This document shows, in pieces, positions 6,353 through 14,556 of a stretch of 16,398 nucleotides of DNA. The stretch comes from a bacterium (GTDB taxonomy: Bacteria > Spirochaetota > UBA4802 > UBA5550): the NCBI GenBank assembly GCA_024224995.1, contig JAAENB010000439.1:1-16398 (forward strand). The letters are read 5' to 3'. A program made the translations under genes and the position numbers. Below the pieces are notes generated by a model. That model was not told where the DNA came from. It was given only the letters and a program-made list of their open reading frames with translations, and ran no database searches. Within the stretch, counting starts at the first letter, position 1, and every line of letters begins with the position of its first letter.

Positions 6353-8167
6353 ATGATAAAAAAAATCCGAGATATCTATGGTATCCGAATATCAATTTTC
6401 ACGTTATTTCTCACAGGAATTCTTCTAACACCTGTTCTCACAATGGCAAATACTCTCTACATTGAACGTGCTTCCATTGGCGCTACGGATTTCGGCGGTT
6501 TCGCCGACGGTCCTCATGGAAACTTCAGGTATTATGTCGTTGGAATTCACGACAAAATTGACTCTCAGCTTCTCAGCTACGATATCAATAAAGATTCAGG
6601 CAATGCCTGTTTTAATCATAGCCAAATAGGAATCACCTTACCGGGCCCCTATGATGATGAATGGGAAAATAATACCTCTCAATCAATCCGGTATATCCCG
6701 TCCCACCAGTTGTTTCATAGTGACCAGGTCGCTCTCTGGCCCGAAGGGTATTCCCATCTTCGAATTGAAGTATATGAAAGTGATGAAACCATATTTAATT
6801 CTTCCGATAGGGTGGCTGTTTTTCATGTTTATAAAGATGATTTTAGCGAAAATAAATCGGTTACGTACAGTTCCATGGGGTATAGTAATATGAAGATAAC
6901 TCTTTCATTAAAAGCCGGAAGTAAATTCGCCGATATCGATGGTGATGGTGCCATGGACCTGGTTACCGAATCTGGTGACGCGGATTATTATGTTACTTTT
7001 TATGACAGTAGAGGCACCCAATTATTACAGGATCATGGCAGTACCAACAAGTACCATCAATGGGATCTTGCCGATATTGATGGCGACGGTGCAGCCGATC
7101 TTGTTGTTGCGAATTCCTTTAACGATTATTATGTTACCTTCTGGAAAAACACAAACAATGGCACAAACGCCACTACTTCGATTAAGATGCAGGATCACGA
7201 CGGTTACATTGCTGATCATGAATGGAGACTCGCGGATATGGACGGTGATGGTGCAGCCGATCTTGTTGTTGCGAATCCCAATAATGATTATTTTGTTACT
7301 TTCTGGAAAAACACAAACAATGGCGCAAACGCCACTACTTCGATTAAGATGCAGGACCACGGCAATTATCTTGCCAACCATAATTGGAAAATTGCCGATA
7401 TTGACGGTGATGGCGCGTCCGACCTTATCGTTGCCAATCCCTATAACGATTACTATGTTACCTTCTGGAAAAATACGGGTAATGGCGCGAACCCTGTAAG
7501 CTCGATTAAGATGCAGGACCATGGCGGCACTCTTTCCGGTCACCAATGGAAACTTGCCGATATGGACGGCGATGGCGCGTCGGACCTTATTGTTGCCAAT
7601 CCCGATAACAATTACTATATTACCTTCTGGAAAAACACAAACAATGGCACAAACGCCACTACTTCGATTAAGATGCAGGATCACGGCGGGATTCTTTCCG
7701 ATCATCAATGGAAAATTGCCGATGTTGACGGAGACGGCGCTTCCGACCTTGTTGTGGTAAATTACTTAAACGAATTTTATGTTACGTTGTGGAAAAATAC
7801 CGGCAATGGTTCAAATCCCGGTACTGCTATTTTAATGCAGGACCACCAGGGTTCTATCTTTGGCGGACACGCGTGGAATCTTGCCGATGTTGACGGTGAC
7901 GGCGCTGTTGACCTTGTGTACGCGTACACGCTCAACGATTACCATGTTACCTTTTGGAAAAACAGGAACACCGATTATAAAATGCAGGATCATGGCGGGT
8001 TTCTTACGGACCATGTGTGGGAACTTGCAGACATTAACGGTGATGGTGCTTCCGACCTGGTTATTATGAATATCAGCAGCGATGACTATTACGCGACCTT
8101 CTGGAATAATACCGGCAATGGATCTAATCCTCAATCCCATGAGTTCTGGTGTAAGGTAGTAAAGTAG
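6353..8167 (+). CDS. Exported FG-GAP/VCBS repeat protein, 604 aa
   Basis: ATG 6353 follows a good AGGAG site. The signal peptide (hydrophobic core LFLTGILLTPVL) probably ends after TMA near residue 32, without a lipobox Cys, so the protein is periplasmic or secreted. A roughly 160-residue N-terminal region precedes eight repeats of about 54 residues (about 195 to 596). Each has a DxDGDGAxDLVVAN calcium-binding loop (the last is INGDG), then YYVTFWKN and a KMQDHGG segment. This is the FG-GAP/VCBS pattern of beta-propeller surface proteins, often involved in adhesion or carbohydrate binding. DNA of repeats is nearly uniform: 66 nt at 7134-7199 are identical to 7620-7685, three repeats apart, so repeat number may change by recombination. 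A strong hairpin follows the stop. The substrate is unknown. Confidence 0.88.
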   Translation: MIKKIRDIYGIRISIFTLFLTGILLTPVLTMANTLYIERASIGATDFGGFADGPHGNFRYYVVGIHDKIDSQLLSYDINKDSGNACFNHSQIGITLPGPYDDEWENNTSQSIRYIPSHQLFHSDQVALWPEGYSHLRIEVYESDETIFNSSDRVAVFHVYKDDFSENKSVTYSSMGYSNMKITLSLKAGSKFADIDGDGAMDLVTESGDADYYVTFYDSRGTQLLQDHGSTNKYHQWDLADIDGDGAADLVVANSFNDYYVTFWKNTNNGTNATTSIKMQDHDGYIADHEWRLADMDGDGAADLVVANPNNDYFVTFWKNTNNGANATTSIKMQDHGNYLANHNWKIADIDGDGASDLIVANPYNDYYVTFWKNTGNGANPVSSIKMQDHGGTLSGHQWKLADMDGDGASDLIVANPDNNYYITFWKNTNNGTNATTSIKMQDHGGILSDHQWKIADVDGDGASDLVVVNYLNEFYVTLWKNTGNGSNPGTAILMQDHQGSIFGGHAWNLADVDGDGAVDLVYAYTLNDYHVTFWKNRNTDYKMQDHGGFLTDHVWELADINGDGASDLVIMNISSDDYYATFWNNTGNGSNPQSHEFWCKVVK

Positions 8168-8180
8168 AAATACTCTCCGC

Positions 8181-8205
8181 GCCGGCACGGTAATCCCGTG
8201 CCGGC
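8181..8205. terminator. GC-rich hairpin after the FG-GAP gene
   Basis: Perfect 10-bp arms GCCGGCACGG and CCGTGCCGGC around a TAATC loop begin 13 nt after the stop. Only a short T-poor tail (TTAATC) follows, so it is a terminator of moderate quality for the FG-GAP gene, and possibly for the convergent receptor gene. Confidence 0.6.
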
Positions 8206-8259
8206 TTAATCACCCGAACCGGGACCCTTTTGTTAAAAGATCATTATTTCATTTTCATG

Positions 8260-8376
8260 TTAGGATGCGTTATAGCTGAATACGTAATTGGTGTTGCCGC
8301 AGAACTGGCAAAAGTTCAGCTTCCCGGAATGATGGTGATGACATTTTAATTTAAAGAGCTCTGAGGTCCTTACAAA
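8260..8376 (-). pseudogene. Possible 3' fragment with a zinc-ribbon-like end
   Basis: On the minus strand an open frame without a start ends at a TAA at 8260-8262 and reads LKCHHHHSGKLNFCQFCGN then TNYVFSYNAS. The C-x2-C with upstream Cys/His resembles a zinc ribbon. The half palindrome at 8350-8367 lies at its upstream end and is read in frame. Other frames here are also open for 24-30 codons, so this reading is weak; it may be the leftover end of a gene or chance. Confidence 0.25.
8350..8367. repeat. Palindromic repeat, half copy
   Basis: TTTAAAGAGCTCTGAGGT matches the right half of the 33-bp palindrome exactly, but the left half is replaced by unrelated A/T-rich sequence. It lies 22 nt beyond the 3' end of the receptor gene, between convergent genes. 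Confidence 0.75.
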
Positions 8377-8388
8377 TTAAATTTCAAA

Positions 8389-10551
8389 CTAAAATGTATA
8401 TTTATACCCTGTCTGTACGGACCAGGTCCGGCGCTGTATGGGCGGGAAAATAACATATGAGCTATGGAGATGATAGACATCATAGCCCTTTGTATCCAGA
8501 AGGTTTTTCACTCCTACTGAAAAATAAAAATCCTTAAGCAGTTCCGGTGTTGTGCTGAGATTAATATCTATTAAGTTATACCCGTCCATGGTATAACCCG
8601 GCGTGGCAAACTGAAACCCTGCCTCATCAAAGGTATACCTGTTTCCCATAAAAAGATCATGAATATACAGGTTAAATCTTCTTCCTATCAACAGGATATT
8701 TAACCCGGCCTTTAGATGGTGTTTGGCCGATACCGGCAGATGATTATACGTTGTTACTGTTCCGTCCGTTGCCACTGAATCATAGGAACCGTGAACATAG
8801 GAATATGATACGAATATTTTCACAACATCAAAGAAGCTCCCGTCTATTGAGACATCGGCTCCCCTTGATTCCGTTGAGCCGGTATTGCTCCAGGTAAAAC
8901 CATAGGGAGCGGGCAGCGAGGAGTCTGCCACCTGCTGGATCCTGTCTATTACCTTGATATAAAACAGGCTGGTATTGAGCCGCAGGTTCTTTGAGAAATT
9001 ATGAATAAGATTCAAATCAAAGGAATGCATATATTCGGGGCGAATGCCGCTCCTTTTGCCTTTGGTTCCTGCCGGTCCTCCGGAATACCATTGGTCCACT
9101 CCCACTGCCGGATCGGGCGGGAAAAAACCGGCACCGTATAAAAACTTCACGATAGTGGACTCGGTAAATTTAAACATAACCGATCCTCGCGGGATAAAAA
9201 CCTGGTCGTACATATTGCTCGTTTCATACATGAGCCCGCCTACAAAATAGAGGCGCTTAAAAAATACCATTTCGTCCTGCAGCGTTATGTTAAGAATTTT
9301 TTTCCCTTTTACTTCGCTCGCTCCCCAGGACGGTTCCTCTTCCCGGTACCCGAATAGAACATCGTATTCCCGCACGTATTCTCCGGCTATGCCAAGATAT
9401 ATCTCGTTCCAGTCAAAGAGCTTGTACCGCATCTTTTCATCCAGCAGCACACTCCATGATTTGAGCGCGTACCATTTACTCCCCACAGCCGCGTTTATAT
9501 AATAATTCGTTCCCCGGTAGCGATAGTCCTGGAATTCCACTGTTGTGGTTGTGCTGAATCTACTCCCCACTCTTAGATCGTAGAGGAGCCTGGCATTAAC
9601 AAGATTGGTATAGGCAAGGGCCTCCTTTGGTGATGTATATATAACCGGTGTCATGACATTACCCACTTTGGGATTGTCGGCCCGGTTAACCTGGATATCA
9701 AACTGAATTCCGCTGTCGTGTTTTCCTTTAAAATAGAGTTCCCACATATCCCAGGGACCAATGAAGTCTTCCGACACCACTCCCCTGATTGTTTGTCCCG
9801 ACTGCGCTTCCCGGTATTCGATGCTGTAATACTCGGGGTATTCTTCGGCCCAGTCGATACCATCTTTACTGTAATTTTTAAAAAAAGATAAATAGAGATC
9901 AAAGGCGCCAAGTTTTTGTCCGTATAGTGCTGTTCCCTGGAGCCGGTGATACTCTCCGTATAAAAAATTCGCCTGTACTCCGTTTATTTCTTCCCCGCTT
10001 TTGGTAATAACATTCATGACGCCGGAAAAGGTATTCCGTCCATACAGGGAGGCATATGGGCCGATAATAAATTCCACGCGATCGATCCCCTCTATGGGAA
10101 AGCGGTCGCACCACCGGGTTCCGTCGCCGTTTTTCGGATCAATGGTCATTCCGTTTAACATCAGTTTGAGTCTCTTTGAATCAAAGATCCCCCTGATGAC
10201 GGGTGTTCCGTTATTTCCGTATCCAAATGCCCGTGTCCAGGTTGTGCCGGGAAGATCATGCACCAGGTCGTACAGGGTACGATACCCCCTGTTCCGCAGC
10301 TCCTCTCCGCTGATGACGTGTATATTTGCCGGGGCTTCTCCAACAGGCTGCTCTTTATGCGACGCTGAGACCACTTTCAGATTTAATAATTCATCAAAAG
10401 ATAATGAATCGTAAAAGTCTAATTCTTCTTCGGATATTTCATTCGTTTCCGCGGGTGGGGGGTCGCCGGTTTCCTGGGAGTATGCCGGTTTTACTGCGAG
10501 CAGTAATAGAGCGCATAAAATTAGAATAATACTGTTTTTAAAAAACTTCAC
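8389..10551 (-). CDS. TonB-dependent outer-membrane receptor, 720 aa
   Basis: The product has a signal peptide (KFFKNSIILILCALLLL, likely cut after AYS), a short Glu-rich spacer, the start motif DELLNLKVVSASHKEQPVGEAP, and a plug domain (IHVISGEELRNRGYRTLYDLVHDLPG, VIRGIFDSKRLKLMLNG, GIDRVEFIIGPYASLYGRNTFSGVMNVITK). A large beta-barrel follows and ends in YKYTF with the terminal aromatic used for outer-membrane assembly. Such receptors take up siderophores, vitamin B12 or glycans using TonB energy; the ligand is not evident, and no TonB/ExbBD or ABC partner is here. I chose GTG 10551, which has a GGGGGAC ribosome site and gives a normal signal peptide; an upstream TTG at 10629 adds 26 residues and would cover the promoter. 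A collapsed copy lies at 6095-6250. Confidence 0.9.
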   Translation of the reverse strand: MKFFKNSIILILCALLLLAVKPAYSQETGDPPPAETNEISEEELDFYDSLSFDELLNLKVVSASHKEQPVGEAPANIHVISGEELRNRGYRTLYDLVHDLPGTTWTRAFGYGNNGTPVIRGIFDSKRLKLMLNGMTIDPKNGDGTRWCDRFPIEGIDRVEFIIGPYASLYGRNTFSGVMNVITKSGEEINGVQANFLYGEYHRLQGTALYGQKLGAFDLYLSFFKNYSKDGIDWAEEYPEYYSIEYREAQSGQTIRGVVSEDFIGPWDMWELYFKGKHDSGIQFDIQVNRADNPKVGNVMTPVIYTSPKEALAYTNLVNARLLYDLRVGSRFSTTTTVEFQDYRYRGTNYYINAAVGSKWYALKSWSVLLDEKMRYKLFDWNEIYLGIAGEYVREYDVLFGYREEEPSWGASEVKGKKILNITLQDEMVFFKRLYFVGGLMYETSNMYDQVFIPRGSVMFKFTESTIVKFLYGAGFFPPDPAVGVDQWYSGGPAGTKGKRSGIRPEYMHSFDLNLIHNFSKNLRLNTSLFYIKVIDRIQQVADSSLPAPYGFTWSNTGSTESRGADVSIDGSFFDVVKIFVSYSYVHGSYDSVATDGTVTTYNHLPVSAKHHLKAGLNILLIGRRFNLYIHDLFMGNRYTFDEAGFQFATPGYTMDGYNLIDINLSTTPELLKDFYFSVGVKNLLDTKGYDVYHLHSSYVIFPPIQRRTWSVQTGYKYTF

Positions 10552-10577
10552 ATTCAGTCCCCCATATACGTCTTTAA

Positions 10578-10605
10578 AATATAACAGTATTGCAACAAAT
10601 ATCAA
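10578..10605 (-). promoter_or_regulatory. Sigma70-type promoter of the receptor gene
   Basis: On the minus strand TTGATA (10600-10605) and TATATT (10578-10583) are separated by 16 bp, and the GTG start is 27 nt beyond the -10 box. This supports the shorter receptor start. Confidence 0.5.
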
Positions 10606-10719
10606 GATTAATTTCTTCCGGAAAATCAATTTTTTTGGATTGTTTTTTATTCGGTGTCAAGTTGTAATTTGTTTCATATTCTACTTGACATTTCGTCAAT
10701 TCAATGTGTTACTAAATGC

Positions 10720-11406
10720 ATGAAAGACTTTGAAGAAGAATTGCGATCTTCGTTTTTAGCCATCAAAATTCGAATGATTGCTGTTGATATTTTTAATTCC
10801 TGGGTCGCGTCCGCGAAAGAGGATGACGCGTATAAAGATATTAATTTTGCCCGGGATGAAGAGTCAATTGTTGATGACATCCTCGATGTTTTTGCCGGTG
10901 CCATAGCATCATTAAATACAGAGAATCATTCGGAAGAAAGGAGAATTCTCGGCTGGGCCGGAGGGTTCGCGCTCGGCTTTGCTCAAGGGAATCTCGATTC
11001 CCGCTGGTCGAACGCGTTTCTTTTTACCAGGACCCAGGAATACCGGGAAGTGTTAGTACTCAAAGCGATTTCCCTATATCTTGATTACGACCTGGTCACT
11101 ACGGAAAGGATCTTTAGACTGTATAATCATATGTTAAAAGATTGGGGCGGTGTTACGGATGAAGTTAATTTTGATAAAAATGTTATTTATATGGAAGGCC
11201 GGGAAGAAAACTGGGATTCTGCCATAAACAGGTTTAGAGGATTTTCCACCAATATTCTGGGCCAGGAAATGATGAAAATGCATCTTCGCCATTTAGACGC
11301 CTTTGACGGTATTTCCAGTAAAGTTATATTCGATAATTTTGAGCATACCGAGATTGAAGAATTGCTGGAAAAATTGGGGATTAATTTCAGGCGGAGCTGC
11401 AAGTAA
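10720..11406 (+). CDS. Unrecognised cytoplasmic protein, about 228 aa
   Basis: The open frame starts with GTG at 10654, but the first 22 codons are low-quality and contain a TTGACA box (10685-10690), so the ATG at 10720 (MKDFEEELRSSF) is preferred; neither start has a good ribosome site. There is no signal peptide. The sequence is mostly helical with a Gly/Ala-rich segment, GWAGGFALGFAQGN, a middle part with LYLDYDLVTTERIFRLYNHM, and a C-terminal TEIEELLEKLGINFRRSC. I do not recognise a family; no helix-turn-helix, catalytic motif or membrane span stands out. It is divergent from the TonB-dependent receptor gene with short spacing, which could mean shared control, but this is inference. Confidence 0.65.
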   Translation: MKDFEEELRSSFLAIKIRMIAVDIFNSWVASAKEDDAYKDINFARDEESIVDDILDVFAGAIASLNTENHSEERRILGWAGGFALGFAQGNLDSRWSNAFLFTRTQEYREVLVLKAISLYLDYDLVTTERIFRLYNHMLKDWGGVTDEVNFDKNVIYMEGREENWDSAINRFRGFSTNILGQEMMKMHLRHLDAFDGISSKVIFDNFEHTEIEELLEKLGINFRRSCK

Positions 11407-11493
11407 GCAAAAAATAATCCTCTCCTGTGTCCAACTCTTTTTGTAATATACTGAAAAGCAGTCCTGCCGGGCATAGCGCTCTTTGTTTTTATA

Positions 11494-11514
11494 AGCTGTT
11501 TCTTTGAAACAGCT
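11494..11514. terminator. Hairpin between convergent genes
   Basis: Perfect 9-bp arms AGCTGTTTC and GAAACAGCT with a TTT loop lie between the stops of the genes at 11406 (plus) and 11531 (minus). There is no T-run on either side, so it is a tentative bidirectional terminator. Confidence 0.45.
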
Positions 11515-11530
11515 CCTTCCGTACGCGATG

Positions 11531-11911
11531 CTATTTATAAGTAAAAACCCGGGATCCCGACACTCCTGATCCCGAAATTTCTATTTCATATTTTCTATTA
11601 AGCGCTAATTTTTGAGCTTTTGTATATTCGCGAAAGCCGAGCGGAATGCTCCCATACCTGAAAGACTTGATATGTACCGGTTCATTTTTCGAGTGAATAT
11701 CCCATACGATTTTATTCGTTTTTGCATCATGCACAATCACATTTGTGATCTTATCTTTCGAAAATGGAGAATGTGACACGATTAGAAAGTCTACATCCCC
11801 TTTAGGATCAATTGCATGTAAAATTTCCAGACTATACTGGCAGCTTATGTGTACAGTTATCAAACCGGCGGCCAATAACAGTATTAAATTTTTCAACCTG
11901 CTTCTTTTCAT
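11531..11911 (-). CDS. Small lipoprotein, 126 aa, downstream of the DUF4157 gene
   Basis: The ATG at 11911 is 6 nt after the stop of the DUF4157 gene and has no strong ribosome site, so translation is probably coupled. The signal peptide (LKNLILLLAAGLITV) ends in lipobox HISC near residue 24. The mature part of about 100 residues has an alternating beta pattern with VWDIHSKNEPVHIKSFRYGS and then PLGFREY, a strand-turn pattern I have seen in small bacterial lipoproteins of unknown function, ending GSRVFTYK. Its tight pairing with a double-zincin protein suggests a partner role, for example periplasmic protection from or anchoring of that protein. That role is inference; no family was identified. 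Confidence 0.75.
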   Translation of the reverse strand: MKRSRLKNLILLLAAGLITVHISCQYSLEILHAIDPKGDVDFLIVSHSPFSKDKITNVIVHDAKTNKIVWDIHSKNEPVHIKSFRYGSIPLGFREYTKAQKLALNRKYEIEISGSGVSGSRVFTYK

Positions 11912-11917
11912 AATTTA

Positions 11918-13255
11918 TTATTTTCTCATTTTATTTATATACGGCATAAATTTTTGCCATCTTTCTTTTTTATATTTCCACAAAAACCGGTACTGATAAT
12001 AACGCTGCACCAGTTGCGCTTGCTGCTCTGACCGTAAATTTTCCCAGCTCACTCCCTTCTGCATTCCTTTTTCATAATCATACGCATCATCTTTTACAAC
12101 CTGATCCACAGCTGATTCCACGGCGTACCCATATCCTGATCTTTGATATTGCATTACATGTGTCAATTCATGAATCATCGTAGAGCTTTTTTTAAATTTC
12201 AGTGTTCCGTTTATGGAATTTCTTTTATGTAAATGGATTGTATTTCCCATAACCATAGTGGATGACCGTACTATCCCACCAAGTCCATCAAAACCAAAGG
12301 CGTTACTCCAGCCGGTGTCTTTTGCTATTGTTACCTTGTTGTAATCTATTTTATTGCCAAATACTTTTTTGGCTTCATAGATCTCTCCGTACGTTAACGG
12401 CCGTCTTTTAAGGGGAACAATAATAGTTTTCCCAATGGGAAGTTTTGTGGCATCATCGATCTTGTTCAACGCCAACAATAAATCAGTATCCACTCCAATG
12501 TTTCTGGCTATATCCCAGACTGTTCCCCCTTTTTTCAAGGTTACTGAGGTGACTTTATAATCACCGCCTGTATACTTCTTTATAAAATCCTTATACCGTC
12601 CCCTGGCCGGTTTCCGTTGGATAACCGTATCTGCGGGTGACCGGTCTACCTGGTTTTTCCTTTGAACGTTCTTCTTCTGCTGCAATACATGAGTCAACTC
12701 ATGACCCAACAGCTTCTTCCCCTCCCTGGTTTCCGGGTTAAATTGCCGCGCGGCAAAAACAATATCATGACCCGTGGTAAAGGCGCTGGCGTCAATGGAG
12801 CGGGCAAGGTGATCGGCTTTATTCCCGGTATGGACCCGGACGTCTCCCAGGTAGGTGTTGAGCCGTTGCTCATAATACCGGCGGATTGTGCCGTTCAGGG
12901 AACTGCCGGTACCCTTGATGCTGCTAAGACCGGATTCAAATTCCGGCGTTACTGTTGTCCCCTCAGGGCTGCCTTTGGCCTGTAAAACCGGTGTGTTATT
13001 TTCTTTGGACTGAACCTGCGCATCGGTCATGTTCACGACCTGGTCTGCTACCCGGTCGGCTTCTTGTTCGTATACATCATTGGGGCTGCCAACGGTCATT
13101 TTGGCCTGGACCATTCTTTTAATGATATTCCCGGTCTCCTGGTTGCCTAAAACACTTAAAAGCGGTAATTCGCTGTTTCCTTGAGAAGTTTTTGTGCTGC
13201 TTTTCTTTTGTATTCCCTGGGTCTTTCCTGTTGAATTTCTGTAATATTTATTCAT
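11918..13255 (-). CDS. DUF4157 - LysM - second zincin-like protein, 445 aa
   Basis: ATG 13255 follows GGAGGT. There is no signal peptide. Residues about 50-195 are a DUF4157 domain: DVYEQEADRVADQVV (60-74), LGDVRVHTG (136-144), and HELTHVLQQ with HExxH at 185-189. Residues about 233-281 are LysM-like (GGTVWDIARNIGVDTDLLLALNKI, closing in IIVP). From 287 a domain starting LTYGEIYEAKKVFGNKIDY contains a second metal site, IHELTHVMQYQ (HExxH 362-366), similar to domains annotated as Rhs/Vgr-related. DUF4157 proteins are widespread near extracellular contractile injection systems and in polymorphic toxins, where the protease part may self-process. No injection-structure genes are visible here. 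It is followed closely by a lipoprotein gene, probably one transcript. Confidence 0.88.
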   Translation of the reverse strand: MNKYYRNSTGKTQGIQKKSSTKTSQGNSELPLLSVLGNQETGNIIKRMVQAKMTVGSPNDVYEQEADRVADQVVNMTDAQVQSKENNTPVLQAKGSPEGTTVTPEFESGLSSIKGTGSSLNGTIRRYYEQRLNTYLGDVRVHTGNKADHLARSIDASAFTTGHDIVFAARQFNPETREGKKLLGHELTHVLQQKKNVQRKNQVDRSPADTVIQRKPARGRYKDFIKKYTGGDYKVTSVTLKKGGTVWDIARNIGVDTDLLLALNKIDDATKLPIGKTIIVPLKRRPLTYGEIYEAKKVFGNKIDYNKVTIAKDTGWSNAFGFDGLGGIVRSSTMVMGNTIHLHKRNSINGTLKFKKSSTMIHELTHVMQYQRSGYGYAVESAVDQVVKDDAYDYEKGMQKGVSWENLRSEQQAQLVQRYYQYRFLWKYKKERWQKFMPYINKMRK

Positions 13256-13613
13256 AGTACCTCCATACTGATAACTACACTAAATATTATTAGTATAGTA
13301 ATGGTCATTTTACCATAGCAGTCAAGAAAAAAACTAATTGGGGACCGCGTTCTATCTATAATATAAGTGTCATTTAATGGGGATATCTGACAATTTTTTT
13401 TGATAAAAAGTAAAAAAACGGCTGAACGCTAGATGGATGGGAATGAACGACAGGAAAACAGGTAAAAGGGGGAGAACAATATATTTCTCAGGGAATTTGA
13501 GAGAGCCTGCCGGAGTTTTTGATGTGATATGTTACCCCGGCAGGTTGATAATATGGAATTAATTATAAGCTCTATGGCTATAAGTAATAGTGTTTTTATT
13601 TCGGCTGCTGATT
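13256..13613. other. Intergenic region between two minus-strand genes
   Basis: No convincing gene was found. It holds one unit of the GAATGAAC-type repeat (13439-13455), and an inverted repeat CCTGCCGG (13506-13513) with CCGGCAGG (13537-13544) separated by 23 nt, placed 70 nt beyond the stop of the SVSGG gene. The latter lacks a T-run and may or may not terminate transcription. A TTGACT lies upstream of the DUF4157 gene on the minus strand without a clear -10 partner. Confidence 0.5.
13439..13455 (+). repeat. Degenerate GAATGAAC-type repeat, copy B
   Basis: GGGAATGAACGACAGGA is a single unit of the family seen at 6239-6281 (minus) and 15178-15257 (plus). It shares the GGAATGAACGMC core followed by AGG. 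Confidence 0.4.
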
Positions 13614-14495
13614 TTAATATATGCTGTAGTCGGTAGTAATACTCCTGTTTTGCCCTCCGCTCACACTGGAACAATAACCACCGGCTGTGTTATCACGTCC
13701 CCCGCTCACATAGGAATAACCACCATTAGCCGTGTTATTATATCCCCCGCTAATACTGTCACGAGCTTCTGCGGCTATATTATTCTGTCCTCCACTTACA
13801 CTGGAAGCGTTGCCACTGGCTGTGTTACCTATTCCCCCGCTCACACTGGAATAATAAGTATTGGCGGTATTCCCCCTTCCCGCGCTCACACTGGAAAAAA
13901 AACCATAGGCTGTGTTATCATATCCCCCGCTCACACTGGCATCATCGCCAATGGCTAGATTTAAAATTCCCCCACTCACACTTGAATACTTGCCACTAGC
14001 TTCGTTTTTCTGTCCCCCGCTTACACTGGAATATATTCCGCTTATATTGTTGTAAGATCCGGCAACAAGCCCGCCGCAAGAGGAATAATTATTTCTGAAA
14101 CCGGTGATAATATTATGAGAACCGGTTCGATTATTAATATCATCGGTAAACGGATTGCTGTCATCGAAACGCTCTTCATTATACCCCACAATTAAATTAC
14201 CAAGACCGTTTACGGTTCCATCTGTGCCATAATTATTATCAACCCCATTAGTATAGCCAAGACCATTAACAATCTGCACATTCACTCCGCTAAATCGTAT
14301 TGTAGGCTGCCCGGTATAGGGATCGGTTAACCTGGTTACCCCCTCCAGAGCACTCTCTAATTCGGCCACCTTTTCCTTCAATGCCGTAATCTCTGCGTAT
14401 ATATCCATATTAGGATCAGAATCCTCAAACCCAGAATCCTCACACCCCACAAACGCCAGAATTACCAACAAACTTAAACATAAAAATCTTTTCAT
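13614..14495 (-). CDS. SVSGG-repeat lipoprotein (YadA-head-like), 293 aa
   Basis: ATG 14495 follows GAGGAAA. The signal peptide MKRFLCLSLLVILAFVGC ends at a lipobox, and a coiled-coil-like heptad segment follows (IYAEITALKEKVAELESALEGV, about 31-52). After a middle region, residues about 150-290 are nine or ten repeats of about 14 residues with the core SSVSGGxxNTAxG. This repeat resembles the left-handed beta-roll of trimeric autotransporter heads (YadA/Hep_Hag type), but there is no C-terminal membrane anchor barrel; attachment would be through the lipid. A surface adhesin or stalk is likely. The gene has a near-perfect sigma54 promoter, like the lipoprotein gene at 5349. The coding DNA of the repeats gives long open frames on the other strand, which are shadows. 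Confidence 0.85.
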   Translation of the reverse strand: MKRFLCLSLLVILAFVGCEDSGFEDSDPNMDIYAEITALKEKVAELESALEGVTRLTDPYTGQPTIRFSGVNVQIVNGLGYTNGVDNNYGTDGTVNGLGNLIVGYNEERFDDSNPFTDDINNRTGSHNIITGFRNNYSSCGGLVAGSYNNISGIYSSVSGGQKNEASGKYSSVSGGILNLAIGDDASVSGGYDNTAYGFFSSVSAGRGNTANTYYSSVSGGIGNTASGNASSVSGGQNNIAAEARDSISGGYNNTANGGYSYVSGGRDNTAGGYCSSVSGGQNRSITTDYSIY

Positions 14496-14539
14496 TATAT
14501 TTCCTCTTAGATAATTTTTTAAACTTCAGTATATTAATA

Positions 14540-14556
14540 TGCAAGTTTCGTGCCAA
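14540..14556 (-). promoter_or_regulatory. Sigma54 (RpoN) promoter, -24/-12
   Basis: On the minus strand TTGGCACGAAACTTGCA matches the sigma54 consensus at every conserved place, with GG and GC 10 nt apart. The expected start is near 14530, about 35 nt before the ATG at 14495, the same layout as at 5287-5303. Confidence 0.85.

Noticed and set aside
7025..7708. Long minus-strand open frame of 227 codons inside the FG-GAP gene
   Set aside because: It runs antisense to the highly repetitive DGDG-repeat coding DNA and simply mirrors its period; no ribosome site or family motif.
6900..8140. Regular repeats that might suggest a CRISPR array
   Set aside because: The units are about 162 nt, coding, and have no constant short repeat with unique spacers.
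8308..8325. Sigma54-like CTGGCAAAAGTTCAGCTT on the plus strand
   Set aside because: GG and GC are 10 nt apart, but the -12 box is CAGCT rather than TTGCW, and no plus-strand gene follows.
13446..13565. Plus-strand open frame of 39 codons starting MNDRKTGKRG
   Set aside because: No ribosome site, starts inside the degenerate repeat and has no recognisable features.
13590..13958. Plus-strand open frame with TGTVATGCV-like repeats
   Set aside because: It is the antisense reading of the SVSGG repeat region, which has a signal peptide, ribosome site and sigma54 promoter on the minus strand.
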